From: Sinorhizobium sojae CCBAU 05684
GTDB taxonomy: Bacteria; Pseudomonadota; Alphaproteobacteria; Rhizobiales; Rhizobiaceae
Reading direction: 5' to 3'
Assembly: GCF_002288525.1 (NCBI RefSeq)
Contig: NZ_CP023067.1
Span: forward strand, 2,800,501 to 2,864,500
DNA length: 64,000 nucleotides
The translations under genes were made by a program, and so were the position numbers. This document shows, piece after piece, positions 1 through 10,380 of the stretch (its first letter is position 1; the number at the start of each line of letters is the position of its first letter). The notes under the pieces were generated by a model. The model made no database searches. It was not told the DNA's origin and saw only the letters and a program-made list of their open reading frames with translations.

Positions 1-720
1 GGCTTCATGCACGATACGCTTCAATATCTCGCGCATGAGCCCGTCCACCGCAAGTTCCACCACAACGACATGACCTTTGGGCTGCTTTACGCCTTCAGCG
101 AGAACTTCGTGCTGCCGCTCTCCCACGATGAGGTGGTGCACGGGAAGGGATCGCTGATTGCAAAGATGGCCGGCGACGACTGGCAGAAGTTCGCCAATCT
201 CAGGGCCTATTACGCCTTCATGTGGGGCTATCCGGGCAAGAAGCTGCTCTTTATGGGGCAGGAGTTCGCCCAATGGCGGGAATGGTCGGAGGAGCGCGCA
301 CTCGACTGGAATCTGCTCGAATACAACCTTCACGAGGGCATGCGCCGCCTCGTGCGAGACCTGAACGGCACCTACCGGTCCAAGCCGGCGCTGCATGCCC
401 GCGACTGCGAGGGCGAAGGCTTCGAGTGGCTAATCGCGGACGACCGCGACAATTCCGTCTTTGCGTGGCTGAGGAAGGCGCCCGGCGAGAAGCTCGTCGC
501 AGTGGTCACGAATTTCACGCCGGTCTACCGGGAGAGCTACGACGTGCCGCTTCCGGTCGCAGGTCGCTGGCGGGAGATAGTCAATACGGATGCGGAAATC
601 TATGGAGGGAGCGGCAAGGGCAACGGCGGTGCCGTTTATGCGGAGAGGAAACCGAGCGGAGTGACGGCTGCCACCATCACGCTGCCGCCTTTGGCGACGC
701 TGATGCTGGAGCAGGACTAG
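1..720 (+). CDS. glgB: 1,4-alpha-glucan branching enzyme, C-terminal part (truncated by window edge)
   Basis: Branching enzyme introduces alpha-1,6 branches into glycogen in the cytoplasm. Only the last 239 or so residues are present; the reading frame is open from base 1, so the start lies upstream. The end of the GH13 barrel is visible ([19 protein letters not shown], containing the conserved SHDEV motif), then a stretch typical of GlgB ([12 protein letters not shown]) and the C-terminal all-beta domain ending in [12 protein letters not shown]. It is followed after 123 bp by glgC and glgA, the expected order of a rhizobial glycogen operon. The family assignment is firm; nothing can be said about its N-terminus. 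Confidence 0.95.
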   Translation, partial: GFMHDTLQYLAHEPVHRKFHHNDMTFGLLYAFSENFVLPLSHDEVVHGKGSLIAKMAGDDWQKFANLRAYYAFMWGYPGKKLLFMGQEFAQWREWSEERALDWNLLEYNLHEGMRRLVRDLNGTYRSKPALHARDCEGEGFEWLIADDRDNSVFAWLRKAPGEKLVAVVTNFTPVYRESYDVPLPVAGRWREIVNTDAEIYGGSGKGNGGAVYAERKPSGVTAATITLPPLATLMLEQD

Positions 721-843
721 GCTCAGGACCTAGCTGCCCGGCGGGCTCTTCCGCCGAGCGGTACAGGACGAAGTGACGTGGGCCGCGAGGCGTCGCATGT
801 GGTCGCCGGGCAGTCCTCGACGACATGATCTTGGGGAGGACAA

Positions 844-2106
844 ATGGTGGAGAAGCGTACACAACCTCTGGCTCGCGATGCCATGGCCTATGTGCTTGCC
901 GGCGGACGCGGCAGCCGGCTCAAGGAACTGACCGATCGCCGCGCCAAGCCGGCCGTCCATTTCGGCGGCAAGGCGCGCATCATCGATTTCGCGCTGTCCA
1001 ATGCGCTGAACTCCGGTATCCGCCGCATCGGCGTCGCGACGCAGTACAAGGCCCATTCGTTGATCCGGCACCTGCAGCGCGGCTGGAACTTCTTCCGGCC
1101 CGAACGCAATGAGAGCTTCGACGTCCTGCCGGCGAGCCAGCGCGTCTCCGAAACGCAATGGTATGAGGGTACCGCCGACGCGGTCTACCAGAACATCGAT
1201 ATCATCGAGGACTACGGCGTCGAGTACATGGTGATTCTCGCCGGCGACCATATCTACAAGATGGACTACGAGTTGATGCTGCAGCAGCACGTCGATTCCG
1301 GCGCCGACGTCACCATCGGCTGCCTGGAAGTGCCGCGCATGGAAGCGACCGGCTTCGGCGTAATGCATGTCGACACCGAAGACCGGATCATCGCCTTCGT
1401 CGAAAAGCCGGCCGATCCGCCCGGCATTCCGGGCAATCCGGATATGGCATTGGCGTCCATGGGCATCTACGTCTTCCACACCAAGTTCCTGATGGACATG
1501 CTGCGCCGCGATGCAGCCGATCCCAAGTCGAGCCGGGACTTCGGCAAGGACATCATCCCTTATATCGTCGAACACGGCAAAGCAGTGGCGCACCGTTTCA
1601 CCCACTCCTGCGTGCGCTCGGATTTCGAACGGGAGGCCTATTGGCGGGACGTCGGCACGATCGACGCCTATTGGCAGGCCAATATCGACCTCACCCATGT
1701 GACTCCGGAACTCGACATCTACGACAGCACATGGCCGGTCTGGACTTTTGCCGAGATCAAGCCTCCGGCAAAATTCGTCCATGACGATGAGGACCGCCGC
1801 GGCTCGGCAACCTCCTCGCTCGTCTCGGGCGATTGCATCATTTCAGGCGCCATGCTCAACAGGAGCCTCTTGTTCACCGGCGTCAGGATCAATTCATATT
1901 CCAGACTCGAAAATGCCGTAGTTCTTCCCGACGTAACGGTTGGACGGCACTCCATCCTGCGCAACGTCGTCATCGACAGCCGCGTAACCATCCCCGAAGG
2001 GCTGGTCGTCGGCGATGATCCGGTGCTCGATGCCAAACGCTTCCGCCGCAGCGAGAACGGCGTTTGCCTGATCACGCAACCGATGATCGACAAGCTGGGA
2101 ATGTAG
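844..2106 (+). CDS. glgC: glucose-1-phosphate adenylyltransferase (ADP-glucose pyrophosphorylase)
   Basis: Makes ADP-glucose from glucose-1-phosphate and ATP, the committed and usually allosterically controlled step of bacterial glycogen synthesis. The 420-residue length fits the family. The N-terminal nucleotidyltransferase signature [18 protein letters not shown] is at residues 19-36, the catalytic-region motif [13 protein letters not shown] near residue 130, and VEKP near residue 185. The C-terminal part has the left-handed beta-helix character ([20 protein letters not shown]). The ATG at 844 follows a strong Shine-Dalgarno (GGGGAGGA) and fits the family N-terminus. It lies 123 bp after glgB and 12 bp before glgA, so the genes are very likely co-transcribed. 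Confidence 0.97.
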   Translation: MVEKRTQPLARDAMAYVLAGGRGSRLKELTDRRAKPAVHFGGKARIIDFALSNALNSGIRRIGVATQYKAHSLIRHLQRGWNFFRPERNESFDVLPASQRVSETQWYEGTADAVYQNIDIIEDYGVEYMVILAGDHIYKMDYELMLQQHVDSGADVTIGCLEVPRMEATGFGVMHVDTEDRIIAFVEKPADPPGIPGNPDMALASMGIYVFHTKFLMDMLRRDAADPKSSRDFGKDIIPYIVEHGKAVAHRFTHSCVRSDFEREAYWRDVGTIDAYWQANIDLTHVTPELDIYDSTWPVWTFAEIKPPAKFVHDDEDRRGSATSSLVSGDCIISGAMLNRSLLFTGVRINSYSRLENAVVLPDVTVGRHSILRNVVIDSRVTIPEGLVVGDDPVLDAKRFRRSENGVCLITQPMIDKLGM

Positions 2107-2118
2107 GTCTTAAGTCGC

Positions 2119-5195
<3,077 letters not shown>

Positions 5196-5229
5196 GATGT
5201 TATAGGCCCGCTTCCTGCGGCCTCATCTC

Positions 5230-5408
5230 TGCGCCCCTTTACCCCTCCGGTCTACCGGCCATCTCCCCACCAGGGGGGAGAAAGGATGTGGCATCCATTG
5301 CGTCTCCTCCGAAGCACTCCGACTGTAGAAGCTTTAAGTTGAAGCGAGTGGCAAACCGCACATTTTCTCCCTTTGTGGGGAGGTGACCGACAGGCCAGCG
5401 GGGGCTTA
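5230..5408. repeat. RIME-like intergenic palindromic repeat between pgm and glgX
   Basis: Two GC-rich dyads are related to each other as a large inverted pair: the first reads CCCCTCCGG...CTCCCCACCAGG and the second TTTGTGGGGAGG...GACAGGCC. This matches the pattern of the rhizobial intergenic mosaic elements (RIME). About 70 bp of unrelated sequence lies between the halves. It separates glgX from the tight glgC-glgA-pgm block and may end or attenuate the upstream transcript. Confidence 0.65.
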
Positions 5409-5454
5409 GACAACGGCTGTACCTGCAGGACATTTTCAAGAAGGGGCGTGCTTC

Positions 5455-7419
5455 ATGCCGACGACCGGAATTCCACCTCTCGGCGTGACCCGTACACCCG
5501 ACGGCACACGCTTTGCCGTCTGGTCGCACAATGCCGCCCGGGTCGACCTCTGCCTGTTCGACAAGACGGGGAGCAAGGAACTGCATCGCCTGCCGCTGCG
5601 GCGCAACGGCGACGTGCACAGCCTCGCTCTCTCCGACGTGCCCCTCGGCACGCGCTATGGACTTCGCGCCGACGGGATCTATTCGCCGGAGCATGGGCTT
5701 TGGTTCGACCCCTCGAAGCTCCTGGTTGATCCTTATGCGGTGGAACTCGACCGCCCCTTTCGCCATGATCTCCGGCTGACGATCCATGGCGAAGAAACGG
5801 CGGATCTGGTACCCAAGGCGATCGTCACGGAATTCAGGCCGGTCAAACCGAAGCGGCCGCTCTTCCAGCCGGGCGGATTGATCTATGAGATCGCCGTCAA
5901 GCCGTTCACGGTCCTCCATCCGGACGTTCCGGAAAAAAAGCGCGGGACCGTGGCCGCACTTGCCGAACCGGTCGTCATCGAGCACCTGACGCGACTCGGC
6001 GTCTCCGCGGTCGAACTCATGCCGGTCGTTGCCTGGATCGACGAGCGGCACCTGCCGCCCCTCGGCCTCCACAATGGTTGGGGCTACAACCCGATTGCGC
6101 CAATGGCGCTCGATCCAAGTCTCGCCCCTGGCGGCATCAAGGAACTGCGCAGGACCGTGGAAGCCCTGCACGGGGCGGGCATCGGCGTCATCCTCGACCT
6201 CGTCTTCAATCATTCCGGCGAGAGCGATCGGCATGGCACCACGCTCTCCATGCGCGGGATCGACAATCTCACCTATTACCGGCATGCGATCGATCAGCCT
6301 GGAGAACTGATCAACGACACAGGCTGCGGCAACACGATCGCCTGCGACCACCCGGTTGTGCAGGCGCTCATCCTCGACAGTCTACGCCATTTTGTACGCG
6401 CCGCCGGTGTCGACGGGTTCCGCTTCGATCTTGCCTCCATTCTTGGCCGCGACATGAGCGGGTTCCGCCGCAATGCCGCGCTCTTGCAGGCGATGGCCAC
6501 CGATCCGGTGCTGAGCGATCGTGTTCTCATCGCCGAGCCTTGGGACACCGGACCCGGCGGATATCAGCTCGGCAATTTCCCGGATGTCTTCCTCGAATGG
6601 AACGACCGGGCGCGCGATGATATCCGCCGCTACTGGCGCGGCGACCGGCATACGATCGGCGCATTTGCTACGGCGCTGGCGGGTTCCTCCGACACCTTTT
6701 CGCGCTGGGGTGAAACAAGCACGCGCAGCCTCAACTTTATCGCCGCCCATGACGGCTTCACGATGATCGATCTCGTCTCCTACGCATGCAAGCACAATGA
6801 GGCGAACGGCGAAGGCAATCGCGACGGCCATGACGAGAACCATTCATGGAACAACGGCGTCGAGGGGCCGACCGAAGATCCGGAGCTACTGACAGCACGC
6901 CGAAATGACGTCATGGCTCTGATCGGTACCCTGTTTGCCTCCCGCGGCACGATCATGTTGACCGCGGGCGACGAAGGCGGGCACAGCCAGCACGGCAACA
7001 ACAATGCCTATGCGCAGGACAACAGGATCACATGGCTCGACTGGGGCCAGCTCGACCAGCAGATGATCGACCGCACGGCTGCACTCTCCGCCATGCGCCG
7101 CCGCTTCCGAGTTTTCGCCGAAACGACCTTCTTCACCGGCAGGGATGACGTCGCCTGGCTCCGCCTCGACGGCCGCGCCATGACGGTCGAGGATTGGGAG
7201 CACCCGGCGACCGACAATCTGATCATGATGCTTACGACAGAGGATGAGATGCAGAAGCGGTTCACGCGACTTGCCGTCGTGATCAATCGCAGCCACGCAC
7301 CGCATCCTTTGCAGTTGCCTCCAAGCCTCGACGGCGAATGGCGCGACGCACTCACGGGGGCCGCACTTGGAGCCCTCGCCCCTGCCCGCTCCGTCAACTT
7401 TCTCGTCGAGGTTTTCTAA
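5455..7419 (+). CDS. glgX: glycogen debranching enzyme (GH13, GlgX type)
   Basis: Hydrolyses alpha-1,6 branches of phosphorylase-limited glycogen. The 654-residue protein has an N-terminal CBM48-like domain (TPDGTRFAVWSHNAARVDLC, residues 13-32) and a GH13 barrel with the four conserved regions: VILDLVFNHSGE, the nucleophile region DGFRFDLASILGRD, the acid/base region VLIAEPWDTG, and NFIAAHDGFTMIDL. The ATG at 5455 precedes the usual MPTTGIPPLGVTRTPDG start. It lies 259 bp after pgm across a repeat, so it may have its own promoter. It completes a synthesis and breakdown set with glgB, glgC, glgA and pgm; no glgP is in view. Confidence 0.95.
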   Translation: MPTTGIPPLGVTRTPDGTRFAVWSHNAARVDLCLFDKTGSKELHRLPLRRNGDVHSLALSDVPLGTRYGLRADGIYSPEHGLWFDPSKLLVDPYAVELDRPFRHDLRLTIHGEETADLVPKAIVTEFRPVKPKRPLFQPGGLIYEIAVKPFTVLHPDVPEKKRGTVAALAEPVVIEHLTRLGVSAVELMPVVAWIDERHLPPLGLHNGWGYNPIAPMALDPSLAPGGIKELRRTVEALHGAGIGVILDLVFNHSGESDRHGTTLSMRGIDNLTYYRHAIDQPGELINDTGCGNTIACDHPVVQALILDSLRHFVRAAGVDGFRFDLASILGRDMSGFRRNAALLQAMATDPVLSDRVLIAEPWDTGPGGYQLGNFPDVFLEWNDRARDDIRRYWRGDRHTIGAFATALAGSSDTFSRWGETSTRSLNFIAAHDGFTMIDLVSYACKHNEANGEGNRDGHDENHSWNNGVEGPTEDPELLTARRNDVMALIGTLFASRGTIMLTAGDEGGHSQHGNNNAYAQDNRITWLDWGQLDQQMIDRTAALSAMRRRFRVFAETTFFTGRDDVAWLRLDGRAMTVEDWEHPATDNLIMMLTTEDEMQKRFTRLAVVINRSHAPHPLQLPPSLDGEWRDALTGAALGALAPARSVNFLVEVF

Positions 7420-7493
7420 AGTTTTACCACCACTTGCTAGGCTTGGGCCGAGCGGCCTATAGATCGGCTGCAAGGCTTCCTCAGGACGAATAC

Positions 7494-7982
7494 ATGCCGC
7501 AAGAAATTTCGCTTTCCGATGTCAAGAACCTGGTCGGCAAAGAGATCGGCGTCTCCGATTGGATTACCGTGACGCAGAAGACCATCGACAACTTCGCCGA
7601 GGCGACGGGCGACTTCCAGTTCATCCACACCGACCCGGTTCGCGCGGCAGCGGAGACGCCCTTCGGCGGCACGATCGCGCATGGTTTCCTCTCGCTCTCG
7701 CTGCTTTCGGCGATGAACTACAATTGCCTGCCGAAGATCCGTGAGCAGACGATGGGCATCAATTACGGCTTCGACAAGGTGCGCTTCATGGCGCCGGTCA
7801 AGAGCGGCGCACGGGTGCGCGGCCGTTTTACCATGGCCGATGCCCGCTTCCGCGGCGCCGGCATGCTGATGATCACCTATGACGCGACGGTGGAGATCGA
7901 AGGCGAGAGGAAGCCGGCGCTGACTGCGATCTGGCAGACCATCATACAGTTCGACCCGAAGGACCGGCCTGCCGATGCGTGA
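7494..7982 (+). CDS. MaoC-like hot-dog fold dehydratase (NodN-like)
   Basis: A 162-residue protein of the MaoC/(R)-specific enoyl-CoA hydratase family, which hydrates short-chain enoyl-CoA; rhizobial members are often labelled NodN-like. The hydratase signature is intact at residues 38-60: FAEATGDFQFIHTDPVRAAA followed by FGGTIAHGF, with the catalytic Asp and His of the D-x(4)-H arrangement. The frame is open upstream to about 7338, but the ATG at 7494 gives the usual MPQEISLSDVKNLVGKEIG start. It is a single gene between glgX and a convergent MerR gene. The true substrate is unknown. Confidence 0.85.
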   Translation: MPQEISLSDVKNLVGKEIGVSDWITVTQKTIDNFAEATGDFQFIHTDPVRAAAETPFGGTIAHGFLSLSLLSAMNYNCLPKIREQTMGINYGFDKVRFMAPVKSGARVRGRFTMADARFRGAGMLMITYDATVEIEGERKPALTAIWQTIIQFDPKDRPADA

Positions 7983-8025
7983 CGAGCGATCGGCCGAGAA
8001 CGGCGTTCGCCGTGCCGACGCCTCA

Positions 8026-8460
8026 TCATTCTTTGTCAGTTGCCTTCCGGAGCCGCCCAGCCGCAACCCGTCCGCGTGAGGCCGCCCTGACCAGCTTGCG
8101 AAAGTTCGGGCATTCAAGGTGACTCACTGCTGGACAGTCGGCGACGTGGCGAAGCGCATCCCGCAATGCTCGGAGGTCCGCCAACTGCCTCTGCAGGGCG
8201 TCCGCCTTGGCGTGCAGGTCGGCACGAGGAATAGCAAGTTGGCCGTTCCGACCGAACATTCCGGCGATCTCGGTGAGGCCGAAGCCCCCTGACTTCCCAA
8301 GATCGATCAGCGCCAGCTTGAGGAGAACATCGGCATCGAATTGCCGCCGCAGTCCGCGCCTGCCATGGGAACTGATCAGCCCGATTTCCTCGTAATAGCG
8401 CAGCGTCGAAGGCGGGACGCCTGAGCGCCGAGCGACCTCGCCGATGTCGAGAAGATTCAT
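8026..8460 (-). CDS. MerR family transcriptional regulator
   Basis: A 144-residue DNA-binding protein with the typical N-terminal winged HTH (MNLLDIGEVARRSGVPPSTL at residues 1-20, then RYYEEIGLI), a dimerisation helix (residues 80-105), and a C-terminal segment HVADCPAVSHLECPNFRKL. The Cys/His spacing there resembles metal- or redox-sensing MerR proteins, but the ligand cannot be read from sequence. I chose ATG 8460 because the homology begins there. It is divergent from the MFS exporter gene starting at 8529, and the 68-bp gap contains a MerR-type promoter, so it very probably controls that gene and itself. Confidence 0.9.
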   Translation of the reverse strand: MNLLDIGEVARRSGVPPSTLRYYEEIGLISSHGRRGLRRQFDADVLLKLALIDLGKSGGFGLTEIAGMFGRNGQLAIPRADLHAKADALQRQLADLRALRDALRHVADCPAVSHLECPNFRKLVRAASRGRVAAGRLRKATDKE

Positions 8461-8462
8461 GC

Positions 8463-8493
8463 TTGACCTCAAGTTGGCTTGAAGTGGCAGTCT
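8463..8493 (+). promoter_or_regulatory. MerR-type promoter with dyad in a 19-bp spacer
   Basis: A -35 element TTGACC (8463-8468) and a -10-like CAGTCT (8488-8493) are separated by 19 bp, the over-long spacing that MerR activators correct. The spacer holds the dyad TCAAG-TTGG-CTTGA (8469-8482), close to the SoxR-type operator. It reads toward the MFS gene; its left edge almost touches the merR start codon. Confidence 0.7.
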
Positions 8494-8528
8494 CCTCCGC
8501 ATCGGTGATTTCAGCAAGAGGAAAATCC

Positions 8529-9755
8529 ATGGACAGCTTCGGAACTGCAGCGAAAAAGGCGGTCTGGCGGGATGCGCGGGCCGTCGCACTCCTGATGGCG
8601 GCAATGCTCACGACCATGGCGAACGCAACCATCAGTCCCGCCCTGCCGGGGCTTCAGCGCCTCTTCGCGGAGGATCCGTATGCGGAGATACTGACACGCC
8701 TGCTCGTCCCTGCCCCTTCGTTAAGCGTCGCGCTCAGCGCGCCGATTGCAGGATTGGCAGCCGATCGCTTCGGACGGCGACGGCTGCTGCTCCTGGGCGT
8801 GACTATGTTCGTGATTGCGGGAAGTGCCGGCCTTTTCCTCCCGGACCTGCCGACGATTTTCATCAGCCGCCTTGTCCTGGGTCTTGCGGTCGGCCTGATC
8901 ATGACGGCACAAACGGCACTTATCGGAGACTATTTCTCGGGTGTCGAGCGAAGCGCATTGACGGGTTTGCAGATCTCGGCGCGCAACTTCGGCGGACTCC
9001 TCTTCATCACGCTGGCCGGATGCGTGGCGCTCATTTCACCCCGGATGCCTTTCGCTATCTATGCCCTTGCCATCCTCTTGCTGCCCCTGATGTGGAGGGT
9101 CATTGTCGATGCCTCGCCGCCATCGCCAGGGCAGAGTATCGGTGCGGCCGCGAGAACAGAAGGCAAGTCCTGGCGTCTGTTCTTTTCCGGGCTCGTCTTG
9201 CTCCAGGCGCTGACGAATTTGCTCTTCTTCATCGTCCCGACGCAGTTGCCGTTTTTCTTCGATTCGTATGGCCATGGCGGCGGAGTCACCACCGGTGCGG
9301 CTCTTGGCACGCTCATGCTGGCGGGCGGTGTCTTCGCTCTGCTCTATCCTCGGCTCTACCGGGCATCCGGCTATGCCGGCGTGTTCATTCTCGGCTATAC
9401 AGCGATGGGCGTCGGCTTTGCCCTTCTGATCGTCGGGGCGGTGGGCCCGCTTTCCTTTGCCGGGGCCGCTTCGATCGGTGCCGGTTATGCGATCGTCTCG
9501 CCCACTTTCGTCGCCCTCCTGCTCAATCTCGCGCCGGCTCGGCGGCGAGGACTGGCAGGTGGCATCCTGACGGCTTCGGTATTCATCGGGCAATTCTGCT
9601 CGCCGCTGCTCAGCACGCCGGCGATTTCGGCCTTCGGCTACGAAGGCCTGTTTGGCGGAACCGCCTTGATCCTGGCGACGATGGCTCTCGCGGCAGTGGT
9701 TTGCGCAGCGCTAACGCGCCTGCGCTCGGGATTGAGACCCGCCGCATCGTCATGA
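8529..9755 (+). CDS. MFS transporter (drug-efflux-like)
   Basis: A 408-residue inner-membrane protein with about 12 hydrophobic segments. It shows the MFS motif A region between TM2 and TM3 (AGLAADRFGRRRLLLLG) and LVLGLAVGLIMTAQTALIGDYF in TM4-5. An upstream in-frame start exists at 8463, but the ATG at 8529 has a good Shine-Dalgarno (AGAGGAAA) and lies downstream of the predicted -10. The MerR-controlled promoter in front suggests an inducible exporter; the substrate is not predictable. The stop codon overlaps the first base of a long hairpin that ends transcription. Confidence 0.88.
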   Translation: MDSFGTAAKKAVWRDARAVALLMAAMLTTMANATISPALPGLQRLFAEDPYAEILTRLLVPAPSLSVALSAPIAGLAADRFGRRRLLLLGVTMFVIAGSAGLFLPDLPTIFISRLVLGLAVGLIMTAQTALIGDYFSGVERSALTGLQISARNFGGLLFITLAGCVALISPRMPFAIYALAILLLPLMWRVIVDASPPSPGQSIGAAARTEGKSWRLFFSGLVLLQALTNLLFFIVPTQLPFFFDSYGHGGGVTTGAALGTLMLAGGVFALLYPRLYRASGYAGVFILGYTAMGVGFALLIVGAVGPLSFAGAASIGAGYAIVSPTFVALLLNLAPARRRGLAGGILTASVFIGQFCSPLLSTPAISAFGYEGLFGGTALILATMALAAVVCAALTRLRSGLRPAASS

Positions 9756-9804
9756 AGCGCTACAGCGCCGCGCGTCTTCTCAGACGCGCGGCGCTGTAGC
9801 GCTT
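9755..9804. terminator. perfect 23-bp inverted repeat, bidirectional terminator and repeat-family member
   Basis: The arms at 9755-9777 and 9782-9804 are perfect reverse complements, with a TCTC loop and a short T run after the right arm. It sits exactly between the convergent MFS and soxG genes. The core GCGCTACAGCGCCGCGCGTC resembles a palindrome I recall as abundant in Sinorhizobium chromosomes, so it is probably both a dispersed repeat and a functioning terminator. Confidence 0.85.
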
Positions 9805-9825
9805 TGGACGACGCATCGACTTGGT

Positions 9826-10380
9826 TCAGTGCCCCGCGTCTACGGCACCCTCTGAAAGCAGACCGAAGACGAAGGGCGCGAACGACCGCCAGCATTCGAC
9901 CCGGAACGTGTCTTCAGCCGTGCGTAAGAGGACGATTTCGGCCTTGCCGAAAATCGTGCGCGAGCAGGCGCCGACCGGAAAGAGGCGGAGCGACAGGTCC
10001 TGCGGGCAGCCGCTGTTGACCGCGACCTCCGCGCCCGGACCGCTGACGATCACGGCGGTGTTGCGATGGGAGACATCGGCCGCCGAGTGCAGCGTGCCGC
10101 TCGAAGCGGCCGCCGCCATCAAATCGGCGCCATCCTCGTCGATCACCAGCCATTCGTCGGGCCCGAGCCAGAGCGCGTGTCGCGTGCCGGCCGAGGCGGA
10201 CGTCTTCGCCCGCACCGGCAGCGTGACGCCGAGCGCAGCGGAGAGGGCGGCAACCGACTCTGCCGGGGCGCGCAGCGCCAGCCTCGAGGTCGGAGCTGCC
10301 GGAGTGATCATCGCCGCCGGCGAGCCGCCGCGGAGCCCCTCGAGCGGAGCCTTGCGAGTTGCCATTGCCTGGTCAGCCAT
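9826..10380 (-). CDS. soxG: sarcosine oxidase, gamma subunit
   Basis: Last gene of soxBDAG. Heterotetrameric sarcosine oxidase oxidatively demethylates sarcosine, passing the methyl group to tetrahydrofolate and making glycine and H2O2. The roughly 184-residue protein has the SoxG features LWLGPDEWLVIDEDGADLMA and DLSLRLFPVGACSRTIFGKAE. The ATG at 10380 overlaps the soxA stop by 8 bp, indicating translational coupling; an upstream in-frame start at 10404 would extend further into soxA and is less likely. A long bidirectional hairpin lies just downstream. Confidence 0.93.
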   Translation of the reverse strand: MADQAMATRKAPLEGLRGGSPAAMITPAAPTSRLALRAPAESVAALSAALGVTLPVRAKTSASAGTRHALWLGPDEWLVIDEDGADLMAAAASSGTLHSAADVSHRNTAVIVSGPGAEVAVNSGCPQDLSLRLFPVGACSRTIFGKAEIVLLRTAEDTFRVECWRSFAPFVFGLLSEGAVDAGH

